Below are positions 33,380 through 44,675 of a stretch of DNA of 64,000 nt, piece after piece. The notes under the pieces were generated by a model. That model made no database searches. It was not told the origin of the DNA and saw only the letters and a list, made by a program, of their open reading frames with translations. How positions within the stretch are numbered: the first letter of the stretch is position 1; each line of letters starts with the position of its first letter. Origin of the DNA: Calycina herbarum (Eukaryota; Ascomycota; Leotiomycetes; Helotiales; Pezizellaceae); contig LLEY01000034.1 in assembly GCA_001414485.1 (NCBI GenBank), positions 372,001 to 436,000 of the forward strand. Reading direction: 5' to 3'. The translations under genes and the position numbers were made by a program.

Positions 33380-34116
33380 ATCGCCGTGTGGGAGAGTCCT
33401 TACACGAGTCCATACGGATTTTCTGAACTTGGTGCCATTTAGATCAATATTGAGTTCGGAAGAGGGCTACAATACAAGAGGTGCCAATTGATGAGCCTGA
33501 CAGTATATGTCCAAAACAAGCGAAGTATCTTTGAGATTCCAAGGCTCCAGCGGCTGAGTCGCAAGTGTATTTGCATTTTGTTGGGGGCCGGTAGGATTCA
33601 GCCTTTCACGTCTCTCAGCCGCAATTATGTGTCTATTTCGTGAGACAACGACGCCACTTGACGCACGCCACCGGATACCAAAAGCCAATTGAGACTTCTG
33701 ACCAAAAATCCAAATAGAAGATTAGTTTTCATGGCAAGTCTATAATTAGAATGACAAATACTAGAGCCGAGGTAGTAATCGAAATGTTGGAAAAACTCTA
33801 AAACATGGACGCCATCAAAAGTACGGAGAATACAGGGCAGTGCGCTGTAATCCCCTGTAAAGTGATCTGAGTGGACCTCCCTGTAATTCAGGGCTTGCAG
33901 CCAAGCAAAAGCCCTCAGGGCAGATTACAGGTCATTACAGCGGACTGCCCTGTATTCTCCATACTTTTGATGGCGTCCTCCGTACATCATTCTGCTCGCT
34001 TAGGAAACTTGTCATAGTGTTTGTCGACCATGAGCAGTTGACAACGAAAAGTCACCAGTGTTTTCAAATACGCGGAATATCAAGAGGCGAGTTTAGACCA
34101 CAAACAGTGGATCTGA
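33380..34116. other. Intergenic with foldback MITE
   Basis: A 73-codon minus-strand frame (33688-33467) without recognised motif and a foldback element (33807-33978) lie here. The rest is featureless. Confidence 0.4.
33807..33978. mobile_element. Foldback MITE (~172 bp)
   Basis: The left arm starts GGACGCCATCAAAAGTACGG and the right arm ends with the near-perfect complement of it (ACTTTTGATGGCGTCC). Pairing continues inward through GAATACAGGGCAGT, CGCTGTAAT and CCCTGTAA-like steps, so almost the whole element can fold into one hairpin with a short AAGC-type centre. It has no coding capacity, and no clear target-site duplication was found. Confidence 0.8.
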
Positions 34117-37100
34117 TTATTTTTGAACCAACGGGAGCCAAAATAAAGATAGCAGCCCTATAACAACAGCAACGGGTATAGAAGCATTTTGAAGATCACC
34201 TGGGTGACCCCACTTGAATAACCACAGAAACCAAAATGCGAAGGGACCTGTCAGTATCAATGCATGGTATATAGCGACTGCCAAAGCACTGATTTTTTCG
34301 ATCGCTAGAATCCCCCAAAAGTTCTCTCTATGAGCTCCCCCCTCCTCCAACGGTCGCAACTTCTTTGGGATTCGTTCAACAGCTTCACGCGAAGTTCGAC
34401 AAGGCTTCTTACACCTATGAAGGAATCGGCACGTCAAGCCGCGTTTGTAGCAGGTGTAGAAACGGCGTTTAAACTCATGGGGTGAGATAGGCGGGATGTT
34501 ATTGGGCATGGGTTTTGGTCGGTAGTCGTAATCTTTGTCCCCTGGCGGGGGGATTCCAGAGCAGCGCGTAGCAAACTCATGGTCGTCGAATTTCTCAAAC
34601 TACTCACTGGTTAGCTGTCCGAATAGAACGGGATTGTGAAATGGGAGGCGTGTCATATACTTGAAAGAAGTCACAATGAGAGTATTTCCAAATTCCGAAC
34701 CAAAGAGCTAATGGACCACGGAGTTCAAGATACCTTTTTCGCATATCGGGAAAAAACCTGTCACTAGCTGCAGGTTTAACATCAATTTGCGCAAGCTTCA
34801 CGTCCGGACCCGATAAAACAGCCAGAATTACGACATATTTCAGACTCTGCCAGTTAGTCCAACCTGTAGAGCCGTGTGAGGGACTGCTGACTGTTGGACT
34901 GCTGCCGGGAGTGGCCGCTGGTAGCTGGGCACTAGAAGGAGACATGCCGACAGGGTGTCCATTTCTACTCGTAGGAGATGTGAGGGGGCCGATTGAGGCT
35001 TGACCCCCTTGAATTGGGGGAATATGAGTGTTCCCGGGTACCTCGATGTACTGTTTTACAAGGACTTGCAGTTTCCTTGCAAAGCTCGTAGGCACATCTG
35101 CCCCTCTCTTGTCTCCACACGCCTGAGAGTATCAATTAATTGTAAGTCAAGCAAGAATGGGTTGCAGTTGAGGTACATACACACTTGAAATAAACTCGTG
35201 CGAGACCGGGCGCGAGTCTCTGCGATAACGGCCCCATAGGCCACCAGTCCCAAGATTGCACTGTCATATCCTCCAAGTATTCCCTTACGAGGTCCAGGCC
35301 TCTATTTTGGTGGCTGTACCGAAATGAAATGTCACTCGCTGATGTTGTTTGCAGCTCTTGAAGTAAATTGCAAATTGAATAGAACTCCGTGTTACTTGGC
35401 GTGTCGTTGTTTAGTCTTGAGTAGGTCTCTGTAAGACTCTTCAAACTAGAACGGAAAGTAGGATTTACGAAATCTCGCAGATTTTGAACAATTTGCTGAA
35501 ATGGTACACTCGAAAGCATAAAATCCTTGAAGTCAGACAGGTCTTTCAAGAACGGTTGGTATTCAAGATCCTCGCCAGATGAAATACTTGAGCTCGCATC
35601 CGAAATGTTTCCATCAGAGGTTTCTTCGCCTGACTCGACATTTGCTCGGCGGGTATTAGTTGGGCTTATGGTCTGTTCTCGACTATCTGCCACCCCGGAA
35701 GTGTATCTCTCAGGCGAAGAGCCCGGATCGTGGTTGGGTGGCTTGTTCTCTACCGGCTTGCTGTGTGTATTATTTTCAAATCCCTGTCGGATTATGCTAG
35801 CTAGCCGAACTGCTCGTGAACGAACGAACCTAGCACACTCCCGTTCTTGCAAAGATGTTGACGCTCGCCGTAAGCCGATGGCAAACCTTTGGATGAACCG
35901 AAGGAGTTTTTTTTCGAACTTGAGAGGGCCAATTTTCTTTGACTCAATTGCTTGAATACACAATGAAGAGAACTCGGTAACATCTAGAAGAAACTTGACG
36001 ACTTGTTTTATAGTCCGGTCATTATCTCGATCCAACATAGGCGTATCAACTGCAGGAAGAGAATCTTCTGGGATCATTGAAAAGGAACTCTTCTTCAGCA
36101 GAGGTTCCGCGCTCGACTCGTCATCCCTCTTAGCTCCAGATTCCCTCTCAGTGACTGTGAAATTGGTTCCGGTATCTGCTTGTCTCACCGAAAAATTACT
36201 TTTCTCCACCAAAAGGCTCTGCTGTTTACTTGTATTTTCTGCCCCTTGAGATTTTGAAGGTGCGTTGGCTACTTTTAGCCCCTCATTTTCTGTTTTCGTT
36301 GTGCCAGCAAATGACTCAACACCTAGACCTGCTGTAGAAAGATTCGTTTTGCCGACCGATATATGTAAGAGATCGTGGTCTTTGGAACTAGTGTTTAGTA
36401 CTTCGTCCGGCTCTTTGGATTGTGCTGGCTTTGTTCCCACACTTGAATTTCCGACAGAAAGCTTGACATCATTGGCAATTAGTGTTTGATCACTTTGATT
36501 GCTAAAAATACTCGGGCTTCGAGCTTTCTGAAAACCCACAAGCTTCTCAAACTGCCCACCCTCCAGGATGTTCGTCTTTCGTCGCTCAATGATTCCACTA
36601 GGATGTGGAGGCTTGATATCATTGGCAATTAGCGTTTGATCACTTTGGCTGCTGAAAATACTCGGGCTGGGAGATTTTCGAAACCCTGCAGGCTTCATGA
36701 AGTGTTCAGTCTCCTTGATGGTCATTTTCCGTCGCTCAATCAGCCCACTAGGGTGTGAAACAACAATGAATGTGCCTGCAAAGTCTGTGATAATCGCCGT
36801 CCCGTCGGTTTCAGCGTTAAACCCCTCTTGAAGTTTCTGAGCCTTCGATGGCATGCAATTTTGTGTATCAGCCGAGAGTTGTAAATTAACGAGACGTGGA
36901 GGTGACTTTTGTTGAACCATAACCAATGATTGGGCTCGGGTTTGAGGCTCCGTCGACTCAAAGGTTGCCGCTGCGACAATATCTTCAACGCCGTTTCCCA
37001 TACGTGTAACTGTCGCTGACTTATGGGGAGCGTCTCTCTTGACGACATACACCCGGTTTGGTATTTCGAATGCAACGAATGAGCGGGTAAATGGAAATAT

Positions 37101-40100
37101 GAGACCGTTCTTGCCGTAACCAAGTCGCTCAGCCTGTTTATAATTAGAGATTGTCTTGGGTCAGTGGACATCGACTTCTTACTGGTGTCCGTTTTGTTGC
37201 AGTATTTAATATCTGGGTAGAATTAGAGGCATCCCATATATACCATCGGTTCTCATGGAGGCGAGCTTCCCCTAATGTCCAAGCAAACACGTAACGTCCG
37301 TCACTCGAGAATGATGCTCGGCGTAATTGGGGACCAGTGGGAAGCAATGTATGAAATCTAATTAGATTTCAAGTTAGTCAAAATATATGAGCATTAAATT
37401 GCAACAGCTTTGCTTACCCCAGTCTTGAGGAAAAATAGCATAGACCACTATCAAGGGTGAATAGGGTATCTCCAAGGACATTGACGGCAACATCGAGAAC
37501 ATATCTTGCTATGGAGTTAATGCTATCTGATACAGACATACTATTGTTGTTTGCAGAGAATGGATTTGGCGTCCAGAGCTCCACGCTCGTAGGGTCGAAA
37601 TGAGTTAACTGGCACTGATATCGAAGAAACTGAAGGAGTTAGTTGAATAGACACGTTATAGATAGTGAAATGACTGTGATAATAGAATTCTGTTTTGTTC
37701 TAAGATCCTAGTATAATCAAAGCCTAGATACCCGGAACGATCGATGATAATTGTTCCAACGAATTTAAGACATTTAAATGATAGGGACTTCGGACAAGAA
37801 GAGCAATTGAAGGCCACGTTCACTTTTAATTGCGAGTACCTCAAAACGGAGAAGAAACATACCTTATAGTCGGTCCCCTCGACTGCACGAACCACAATAA
37901 AATCTCCACACAAGCTCATCATATCCAACGCGCCGGAGGGTGGTCCTGGAATTTTCTGCGCAACATATCGATCCGTAATCCCATTCGTAGGCTTGGACGG
38001 TCTTTTAGGGGACCAATTATTCTGAAAATTGAGGTTGTGCACAGAAACCATTGATTTGGAAAGAAATGCAACTCGCGTACTGATTGCACAGACTGCGGTC
38101 TTTATTACTTTCGGTTGTGCCGGAAGATGTACAAATGCGGCATCTGCTGTGAGAGACGACTGTCCAAAGCTTGAGCTTTCGTCGGAGGGCCCAGATCGAG
38201 GAGGGAAGTTTTGATACGTCGTGGAAGACGATGTTGGCGAATAGAGGGGCTGAACGTTTGCAGTATCGCTGCGAACAATACTTGGATACCGAGCAAGTGA
38301 GTTTTGCCCTGGATAGCCATTACTTCTGTCACTATTGTTCCTAGAGTGATGAATTGGGGTTGTTTGGATATGAGGCGGCGGTTGGAGACTTTGATGAGAA
38401 AAGTTGCGATGGCTTGGGAATTCTCTGTTAGATGAGCTATTGTTGTGGACATGATGGGCAGGTCGTCTATGATTCATCGAGTTGTGTGTGCTCGGAGGGA
38501 TGACAGGCTGAAGGCCGGAATCCTCTATCAGTATTGCCTGCTCGGGTTTGGTCCACTCGCAGGTTCGCTGCATGTGAAGTGACTCCTCACTACATATGAT
38601 ATCAAGTTCTTCTTGGGCCTGTAGAGCGGATAAACGTTGCGTTGGGCTGTCCACAAGGATTTTATAAATCACGTCTAGAGTTCTTTCAATCCATGCGTCT
38701 TCTTGGCGGCCGTTTCTCAAGTCGTCAAGCCAGGAAACAAGATCAGGCTTGAGGATTGCTTTTCTGCCTTCGAGCCTGTAGAAGTAATCGTTTTTCGAGT
38801 CTCTCGATCTGGCCAATCCGGAGACGTAGTTTTTGCCACCCGTCGCAAATGCTAGTATTACTGCGAGCATACAGCCGAAGGACCACATATCACTTTCTCT
38901 GCCCACAACACGGTCTTTGGTTGCCTGTACCTCAGGGGCTTGGAATGCTGCAACAAGTTAGTGCGTGTTTGCCTTCTTTAAACGATGACCTGAGTCGCGC
39001 GGTGGAGACGTTCTGTCGAGCACGATAATCAAGTATTTGGAAGAGGAAGGAATGAAAAAAGCTCACGCCCAGGATTACGTGTCGCCTTGGTTAACGAGAA
39101 GTGGGCGAGGAAATCCCCTGGAGCAAGCGCGGTCGCTTCACTCGGCTCCTTGATTCTTGCAGTTCCAAAATCATGAACTAGCCATTGACCTAAAATCAAG
39201 AAAATAGAGTCAGTTCACTTCTTTTAATGGGATTCACGAATTGCCAAGCATGTCTCGGGAGTAAAGATATAATAGAAGAAAATGTTCCGACAATTTGAGA
39301 CTTACCCACAGAGCGGACGTGGACATTTGGATTCCATATCACAAGAACGTTTTCTGGCTTAAAGTCCAGATGGGCACACGCAATCTTTTTATCCGTCAAA
39401 CGAAGGCGGAAATGCAAGAAGTCGAGGGCTCCAACAAGGCAGGCAGCCTCCATTAATAAATCATAAGGTGTAAATCGGGTTTGGCGCTCGAGATAGTCAT
39501 GATAGTCTCCCGTCAAAAATTGGCGTAGGTCCAAATCGGCTAGAGGGGACATGATATTGAAGTGACTGCCATGTGTAAAGGTGGTCAGACTGAGCATGAT
39601 GTTATCATGCCGTCCAAGGCATTTCTTGAAGGAATGCAACGCACTTTGTTCAGCCCGGAAGTCCCTCGAAAGTGGTCCGTTGTTATCGCCGCGTTCGATT
39701 TCCTTTCTTGCGAGCCAAATTGGCTATATATCGGTCAGTAATCCATCATTGAGTTGTGTTTCAACACTCACCTCTGGATTTGGGTGTCCGTGTTCATACT
39801 GAAAGTGTTTGGCAGCCACTGCAAAATATTAGCTTGTGGTGTCCTTGTTCATCGGCCGGAACGTCACCCCGAAAACTCAAAATAAGAGCTTCAGAATATA
39901 AAAAGTTGCATACCGAGTTCTTTCGTCACAACACCCTGTGCACCCTTTCCAATCTCTATCGACTCCAGGAAAGGCATTCGAAATGGTCTTTCGTATTCTG
40001 GCGGATCATTTGTGTGATGCCTACCCTCTTCTAGCAAAATAATCGGAATAAATATATATTGGCATCTCGAGAAATGATAGCGGGATCCTACAGGGCTTTC

Positions 40101-40439
40101 ACTGAGCGGGAGATTATCATCTGCGCGTCTTGGATATGGAAAGTCTAGAAATATTTTCTTAAAATCATTCCAGTCATCCCAATGAATCCATATCAGTATC
40201 GACAAAATCTTTTTGAAATCCGCCTGTGCCTTATGTTGGAGCGTTTGTTCGTCCCAAGATAGACCCCTCGAGAGAATCTGGATCCGGGTCGGCGTCCAGA
40301 TCCTCTCGACATCGTCTTCGCAGACGAATTCGAGACCCTCCTCATTGCATCGTTTCAATGAATCCTGTAGCTCGGTCCGAATTGCGGTTACAAGCTCTCT
40401 CCTTTGTTTCTCATTTGTCCACTGGAAGAATCGACTCAT
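34117..40439 (-). CDS. Large protein kinase / propeller-like / membrane-module protein
   Basis: A multi-exon gene starting at ATG 40439. The first five exons are firm: 40439-39914, 39818-39772, 39723-39306, 39189-39067, then from 38947. They encode a helical N-terminal region and a Ser/Thr-kinase domain: Gly-loop IGKGAQGVV, Lys in VAAKHF, catalytic loop HLDFKPENV (His-Leu-Asp rather than HRD), DFG in VHDFGTARI, PFQAPE and DMWSFGCML. A Ser/Pro/His-rich linker follows, then a repeat region reading like WD or beta-propeller blades (RASFSSDGRYVFAWTLGEAR, WYIWDASNS). Next comes a long disordered part and a C-terminal module KRRYLELRGPLALWFGIW ... KFDDHEFA ... FWGILAIEK, with two hydrophobic segments and HPGDLQNASIPVAVV before the stop at 34117. 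I recall this C-terminal module from other Pezizomycotina multidomain proteins. Splice sites between about 37900 and 34500 are only partly resolved. Total size is probably near 1,900 aa. Confidence 0.75.
36455..36750 (-). repeat. Internal ~144-bp tandem duplication in the kinase gene
   Basis: Two adjacent coding repeats of about 48 codons each contain HPSGLIERRK / HPSGIIERRK, then SPSIFSSQSDQTLIAND / SPSIFSNQSDQTLIAND. They keep the reading frame and lie in the disordered linker. Confidence 0.85.
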
Positions 40440-41431
40440 TATCAAATGGATGGGGGTCTTCGATTAAAGCAAGTATTTGGATTTGCAGAATATCTGGAGG
40501 CAGTAATGTCAGCCTCGTTCTAAGTCACACAGCTCTTCTGCCACAATCGAGCGATTTATGACTTACACGATGAAATGTTTCCGGGCAACAGTTTCCCGGT
40601 GCCGTTGCATATATCCTCGATGTGTTCTGCACACACCTCGCAGGGCCGCCTAGAGAGTTATCGGGTTGCCCCAGCTGGCCCAGTAATCGCAGTTGCTCAA
40701 GTCCGTGGTATTTTGGAGATCATCAGGCCAGGGCGTGAACTTTCGAGCCAACACTGCACAGTAGTTTTAGAGAAAGCAATTGAAGACGGGAAATAAGCAC
40801 GACTATCAACATTTGTTCACGTTTGCGAGAAAAGAGAGTCAAGTCCCGTCTGGAGATTCAAGGCACCGAAGATGGGCGATTGGGGGGGGGGGCCAGAAAG
40901 CTGATAGGCAAAGCCACAACGCCAGCTGGGAGTTGCACATTGTATGGTGAGTGGTGGAACACGCATCGAGCCGCAGGCCATTCTCAATCCGGAAATGAGA
41001 GAAGAAGCAAAATTCGATACAATCAGAGCCTCATTTCAAACGATAACAACCAAGTTATTCGCACTTGCGAACGCGAGAACCTTAATAGCTATCCTTTGGT
41101 TCACGATGAAGAATGCGGTTGACAATGCGTCGTGAATCCGAAGACAGCCTCTTAAAAATCGCACCGACCTGCCGCTTTAGCCGAATTGTAGAGTTACTAA
41201 GGCGGCAGCCAATATTCTCTCTCGACAGCAATTGCCCGAATATAGCTATATACTAGGTATTATTATTATTCTTCTCTCTTTAATTTATATAACTGGTTTT
41301 TCTTTTTTCTAGAATACTATCTAATTTCTACCTATTATTACTCTAGATGCTTTATATTAATCTATAAATTAATAAAACTCTATTTTATTATTTATAATTA
41401 ACTTTTTAATTAATTATAAATTATATAAATA
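40440..41431. other. Upstream of the kinase gene; AT-rich after 41220
   Basis: Short open frames at 40575-41135 have no motifs; a run of G lies at about 40885-40892. From about 41220 the sequence turns AT-rich with the look of RIP-altered repeat DNA. Confidence 0.45.
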
Positions 41432-42541
41432 ACGTATTTCCCGGTCGAGTGGATCACCCGGTTAAGTAGATTACGAGAATACTAAAACGCGACAACTCTA
41501 AATATATTATAATAATACTATTAAAAAAAACCCTAGCTACTTATATTAATCAATTCCTAAGATACTTTATATATACAAGTATTATTTCTAACCTAACTAT
41601 ATAAACTATAATATCGCCGCTTGCCTTCGAAGCACTAGCGCTGTATATTATTACTACTCTCTTTCTACTAAGTTTAAGTACTTTGAATAATTTCCTCGCC
41701 TTTCTTAACTATAAGACTTCTACCTTAGTAAATACGCCTCTTTCGCTTTCTCTCTCTCCTCTTTTTAAGCTGATTTGTCTCTTATAGCTCCTTGATTTCA
41801 GCTCTTATAAGAGTAGCTTCGTATATTATAATTTAAGCTCTCTTAGTAAGCCGATCGAATACCTCGTTAATTAATATAGAAGAGCTATCTTAGTATTATA
41901 TAATACGGTTTTTAAGATATATAGTCTAGAATTCAAGCTCTATTACGTTCTATAGCGTCTTTAGAGTCTAGTTTAGCTCGTTTGTAGAGAGTGGAGTTAG
42001 TATCTTTAGCCTTAGATTAAGATAAGAAAGGACGTTCTTAGAGTCTTCGTACTAAGCTCTTTTATAATCGTACTTGCGGCTGAATTTTGTCTTAATCTCT
42101 ATATAGCGTTTAATAAAGGTAGAAGTCTAATTCTTATCTACTAGAGGCGCGTCGCGTTTAGAGAGAAGAAGGTCTACTATTTCTTAAACAGCTGCTAGCT
42201 AGAGTAGGAATCCGCGCGAATCTAGGTCGAGAATATATCGTATAATAGCTAGCTCTTAGGAGGTAAGTCTTTAAGTATTAGAGAGAGTGTTACGTTATAA
42301 AGGTAGTCTATATAATCGGTTATAGAAGAATATATAAGACACGTCGTACGCTTTAACATAAGCTCGTATACTTCTAAATTAACCTGATTTAAAGGCTTAA
42401 ATAGCTAAAAGAATACGACCCTCTTGATTAGAGGGCTAGGCTTGATATAGTAGTGGCATTTTTAATTTTTAAGTAGAGTGTCGCGTTTTAGTATTCTCGT
42501 AATCTACTCGACCGAGTAATCTACTCGACCGGGAAATACGT
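41432..42541. mobile_element. RIP-degraded TIR transposon remnant (TA target, ACGT ends)
   Basis: Left end ACGTATTTCCCGGTCGAGTG at 41432; the right end (complement CACTCGACCGGGAAATACGT-like) stops at 42541. Both sides have a TA duplicate. The repeat continues inward to GAGAATACTAAAACGCGACA. The right terminus carries an extra copy of a GAGTAATCTACTCGACC block. The interior is AT-rich with no open frame. It probably represents a deleted Tc1/mariner (pogo-like) element; ACGT termini are shared with the elements at 58833 and 61023. Confidence 0.75.
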
Positions 42542-42543
42542 TA

Positions 42544-43230
42544 TCTTCTCTATATTAGCTTATTATTAAGAAGAAGCTTATAACTAAAGTATTATAATAT
42601 TCTAGCTTTTTTAAAAAAGCGACTTTTCTTTAGAAAAGATCTCTATACTTATAAGAGTATTATAAATAAGAATAAGCTTATATAAGTAAAATAGAAGTAA
42701 TATAATTAAATATATTACTGTCTAGTAAATTCAAAAGAGTTTTTATAATTTAAAAACAAGCAGCTGTTAGAGTTTTTCCTTACGAGGCTTAACTTTTACA
42801 TGATACTAGAGTAGAGGCGGTAGATAACAAATCCCGTGGTGATATAGACTCGGAAACGTGAACCGAGCCGACTAAATCTGATAATAAGCTATCCGATCTC
42901 GGGTACGGAATACGGGGAAGGAGCCGATGAAACCTAAAGTTTAGCTCTCCACCACCACAACTACGCGCAGTCCAGTTAAATCAATCAAGTCTTCAAATAA
43001 ATGAACTTGGATTAGCATTCCCCACCATGGAGTGCAAACCCGCGACCAAGCGAAGAGCCGCCTGGGATCGCGAAACCGACCTCGGAGCCGTATAGCTACG
43101 AGGGCGTCTACAAGTAGAATAGAGGACGAGATCAAAAGCTCAATTGTATCTCCAAGCCATCTAAACATCACCTGGGAAATATATTTCTTTTCTTTCTTTG
43201 CATATTCCACTCACCTCAACCACCAAACTC
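42544..43230. other. AT-rich flank and promoter of the aldolase gene
   Basis: AT-rich to about 42830, normal composition afterwards. No gene is seen. The last 200 bp should hold the aldolase promoter. Confidence 0.45.
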
Positions 43231-44181
43231 ATGATGTCTCCAAAACCCCCACCACCACCAACCGGCGTTTGGTGTCCAGCAGTTACTTTCTTCGACCCCT
43301 CCACCGACAAACTCCATCTCGAAGCGCAAGAGAAATACTACACCTACCTCTCCAAAACCGGACTAGTCGGTCTAGTCATCCTCGGAACAAACGCAGAAGC
43401 CTTCCTCCTCACCCGGGAAGAACGAAAAATCCTTATATCACTGGCACGCCAAACCGTCGGGCACTCCTTCCCCATCATGGCAGGCTGTGGCGCCCACAGC
43501 ACCGCACAAGTATTGGAATTACTTCGAGATGCCAAAGAAGCCGGTGCAGACTCTGCTCTTGTGTTTCCTCCTGCGTACTTTGGGAAGGCAAGTACGCCAG
43601 CGGTGGTAAAAAGGGTTTTTGAGGATGTGGCGAGGGAGAATGAGTTGCCGGTTGTGATTTATAATTTCCCCGGGGTGTGTAATGAGGTTGATTTGGATAG
43701 TGAGACTATCACGGCGCTGGCGAAGGGGAACGCGAATATCGTGGGTGTGAAGTTGACGTGTGGCTCCGTGGCCAAAATTGCTCGACTTTCAGCAGAATTA
43801 TCGCCCGAGTCTTTTTCGATTTTTGGTGGTCAATCGGATTTCATGATAGGGGCTTTGGCTTCGGGGAGTGCGGGGTGTATTGCTGCGTTTGCGAATGTCT
43901 TTCCGAAATCTTTGGCGCGGATCTATGATCTGTATAGAGCAGGAAAGACGGAGGAAGCTTTGAAGATTCATCGTGCGGCAGCACTAGCAGAGAGTCCTTG
44001 TAAGAGTGGCATTGCTGCGACGAAGTATGCGGCTGCGATATACACGGCAAAGGCAGCGGGAATCGAGGGTGCCGAGGAAAAGTTGCTACCACAACGACCG
44101 TATGAAGGACCTACCGAGCCGGCAAAGGAGAACGTGAGGAAGACGATGGCTGCATTGGCTGCGATTGAAAAGGCGTTGTGA
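43231..44181 (+). CDS. DHDPS/NAL-family class I aldolase
   Basis: A 316-aa single-exon TIM-barrel aldolase of the dihydrodipicolinate synthase / N-acetylneuraminate lyase superfamily. I start at the ATG pair (43231), directly before SPKPPPPPTGVWCPAVTFF. The Schiff-base lysine is Lys174 in VGVKLTCG and the proton-relay tyrosine is Tyr144 in VVIYNFPG; LGTNAEAFLLTREER is the substrate carboxylate-binding loop. Fungi lack the lysine DHDPS route, so the likely role is a 2-keto-3-deoxy sugar acid or 4-hydroxy-2-oxoglutarate aldolase; the D-galacturonate pathway enzyme L-threo-3-deoxy-hexulosonate aldolase is one candidate. Substrate cannot be fixed from sequence alone. No break and normal codon use. 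Confidence 0.87.
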   Translation: MMSPKPPPPPTGVWCPAVTFFDPSTDKLHLEAQEKYYTYLSKTGLVGLVILGTNAEAFLLTREERKILISLARQTVGHSFPIMAGCGAHSTAQVLELLRDAKEAGADSALVFPPAYFGKASTPAVVKRVFEDVARENELPVVIYNFPGVCNEVDLDSETITALAKGNANIVGVKLTCGSVAKIARLSAELSPESFSIFGGQSDFMIGALASGSAGCIAAFANVFPKSLARIYDLYRAGKTEEALKIHRAAALAESPCKSGIAATKYAAAIYTAKAAGIEGAEEKLLPQRPYEGPTEPAKENVRKTMAALAAIEKAL

Positions 44182-44675
44182 TGTTATCTAGATAGGTAGC
44201 AAGTGTAAATAAGGCAACGGCTTCTCCATCTGAAGTTGGCCCACGTCTCCACATCCGAGCCGAAATGTGGGTACCACTGTTTGCGGGGTGGCCGGTCGGT
44301 ACCAATGTAAACACTACCACTCGCTCCAGCAGGACGGTACTGTAACACTACCTCTTTTACAGCACCGTAAAATAGTGCAGGACAAAAAGAAGAAGAGGCG
44401 TTTCAAAGTTATCTATACTTTCTTTTTCTTCTTTTTCTTTTCTTCGGTGCTTGCTCTCTCGAGACTCTCGTGGACTCCTATCTCTCATCTCCAGTTCTAC
44501 CCCACTATTAAAGTGATCAAGGCAGGGTTTCCTGCTCCTTCAATGGGCCTCCCGTCCTTGGTATTGACGTACATAATTATGCTTCGTCTTCCCAGTTTTA
44601 CCATCTCTCTCTTCTCTCTTCATTCTATTCTCCCTTCATTCTCTCCTCCATTCTTTTTGGTCCTTCTCGTTCAAA
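44182..44675. promoter_or_regulatory. Spacer between aldolase and permease
   Basis: About 490 bp. The last ~250 bp before 44676 are rich in TTCTCTCTTC-type pyrimidine tracts, as expected for a fungal leader. Confidence 0.5.

Noticed and set aside
33467..33688. 73-codon minus-strand frame as a gene
   Set aside because: No start context, motif or splice partner could be found; left as unassigned.
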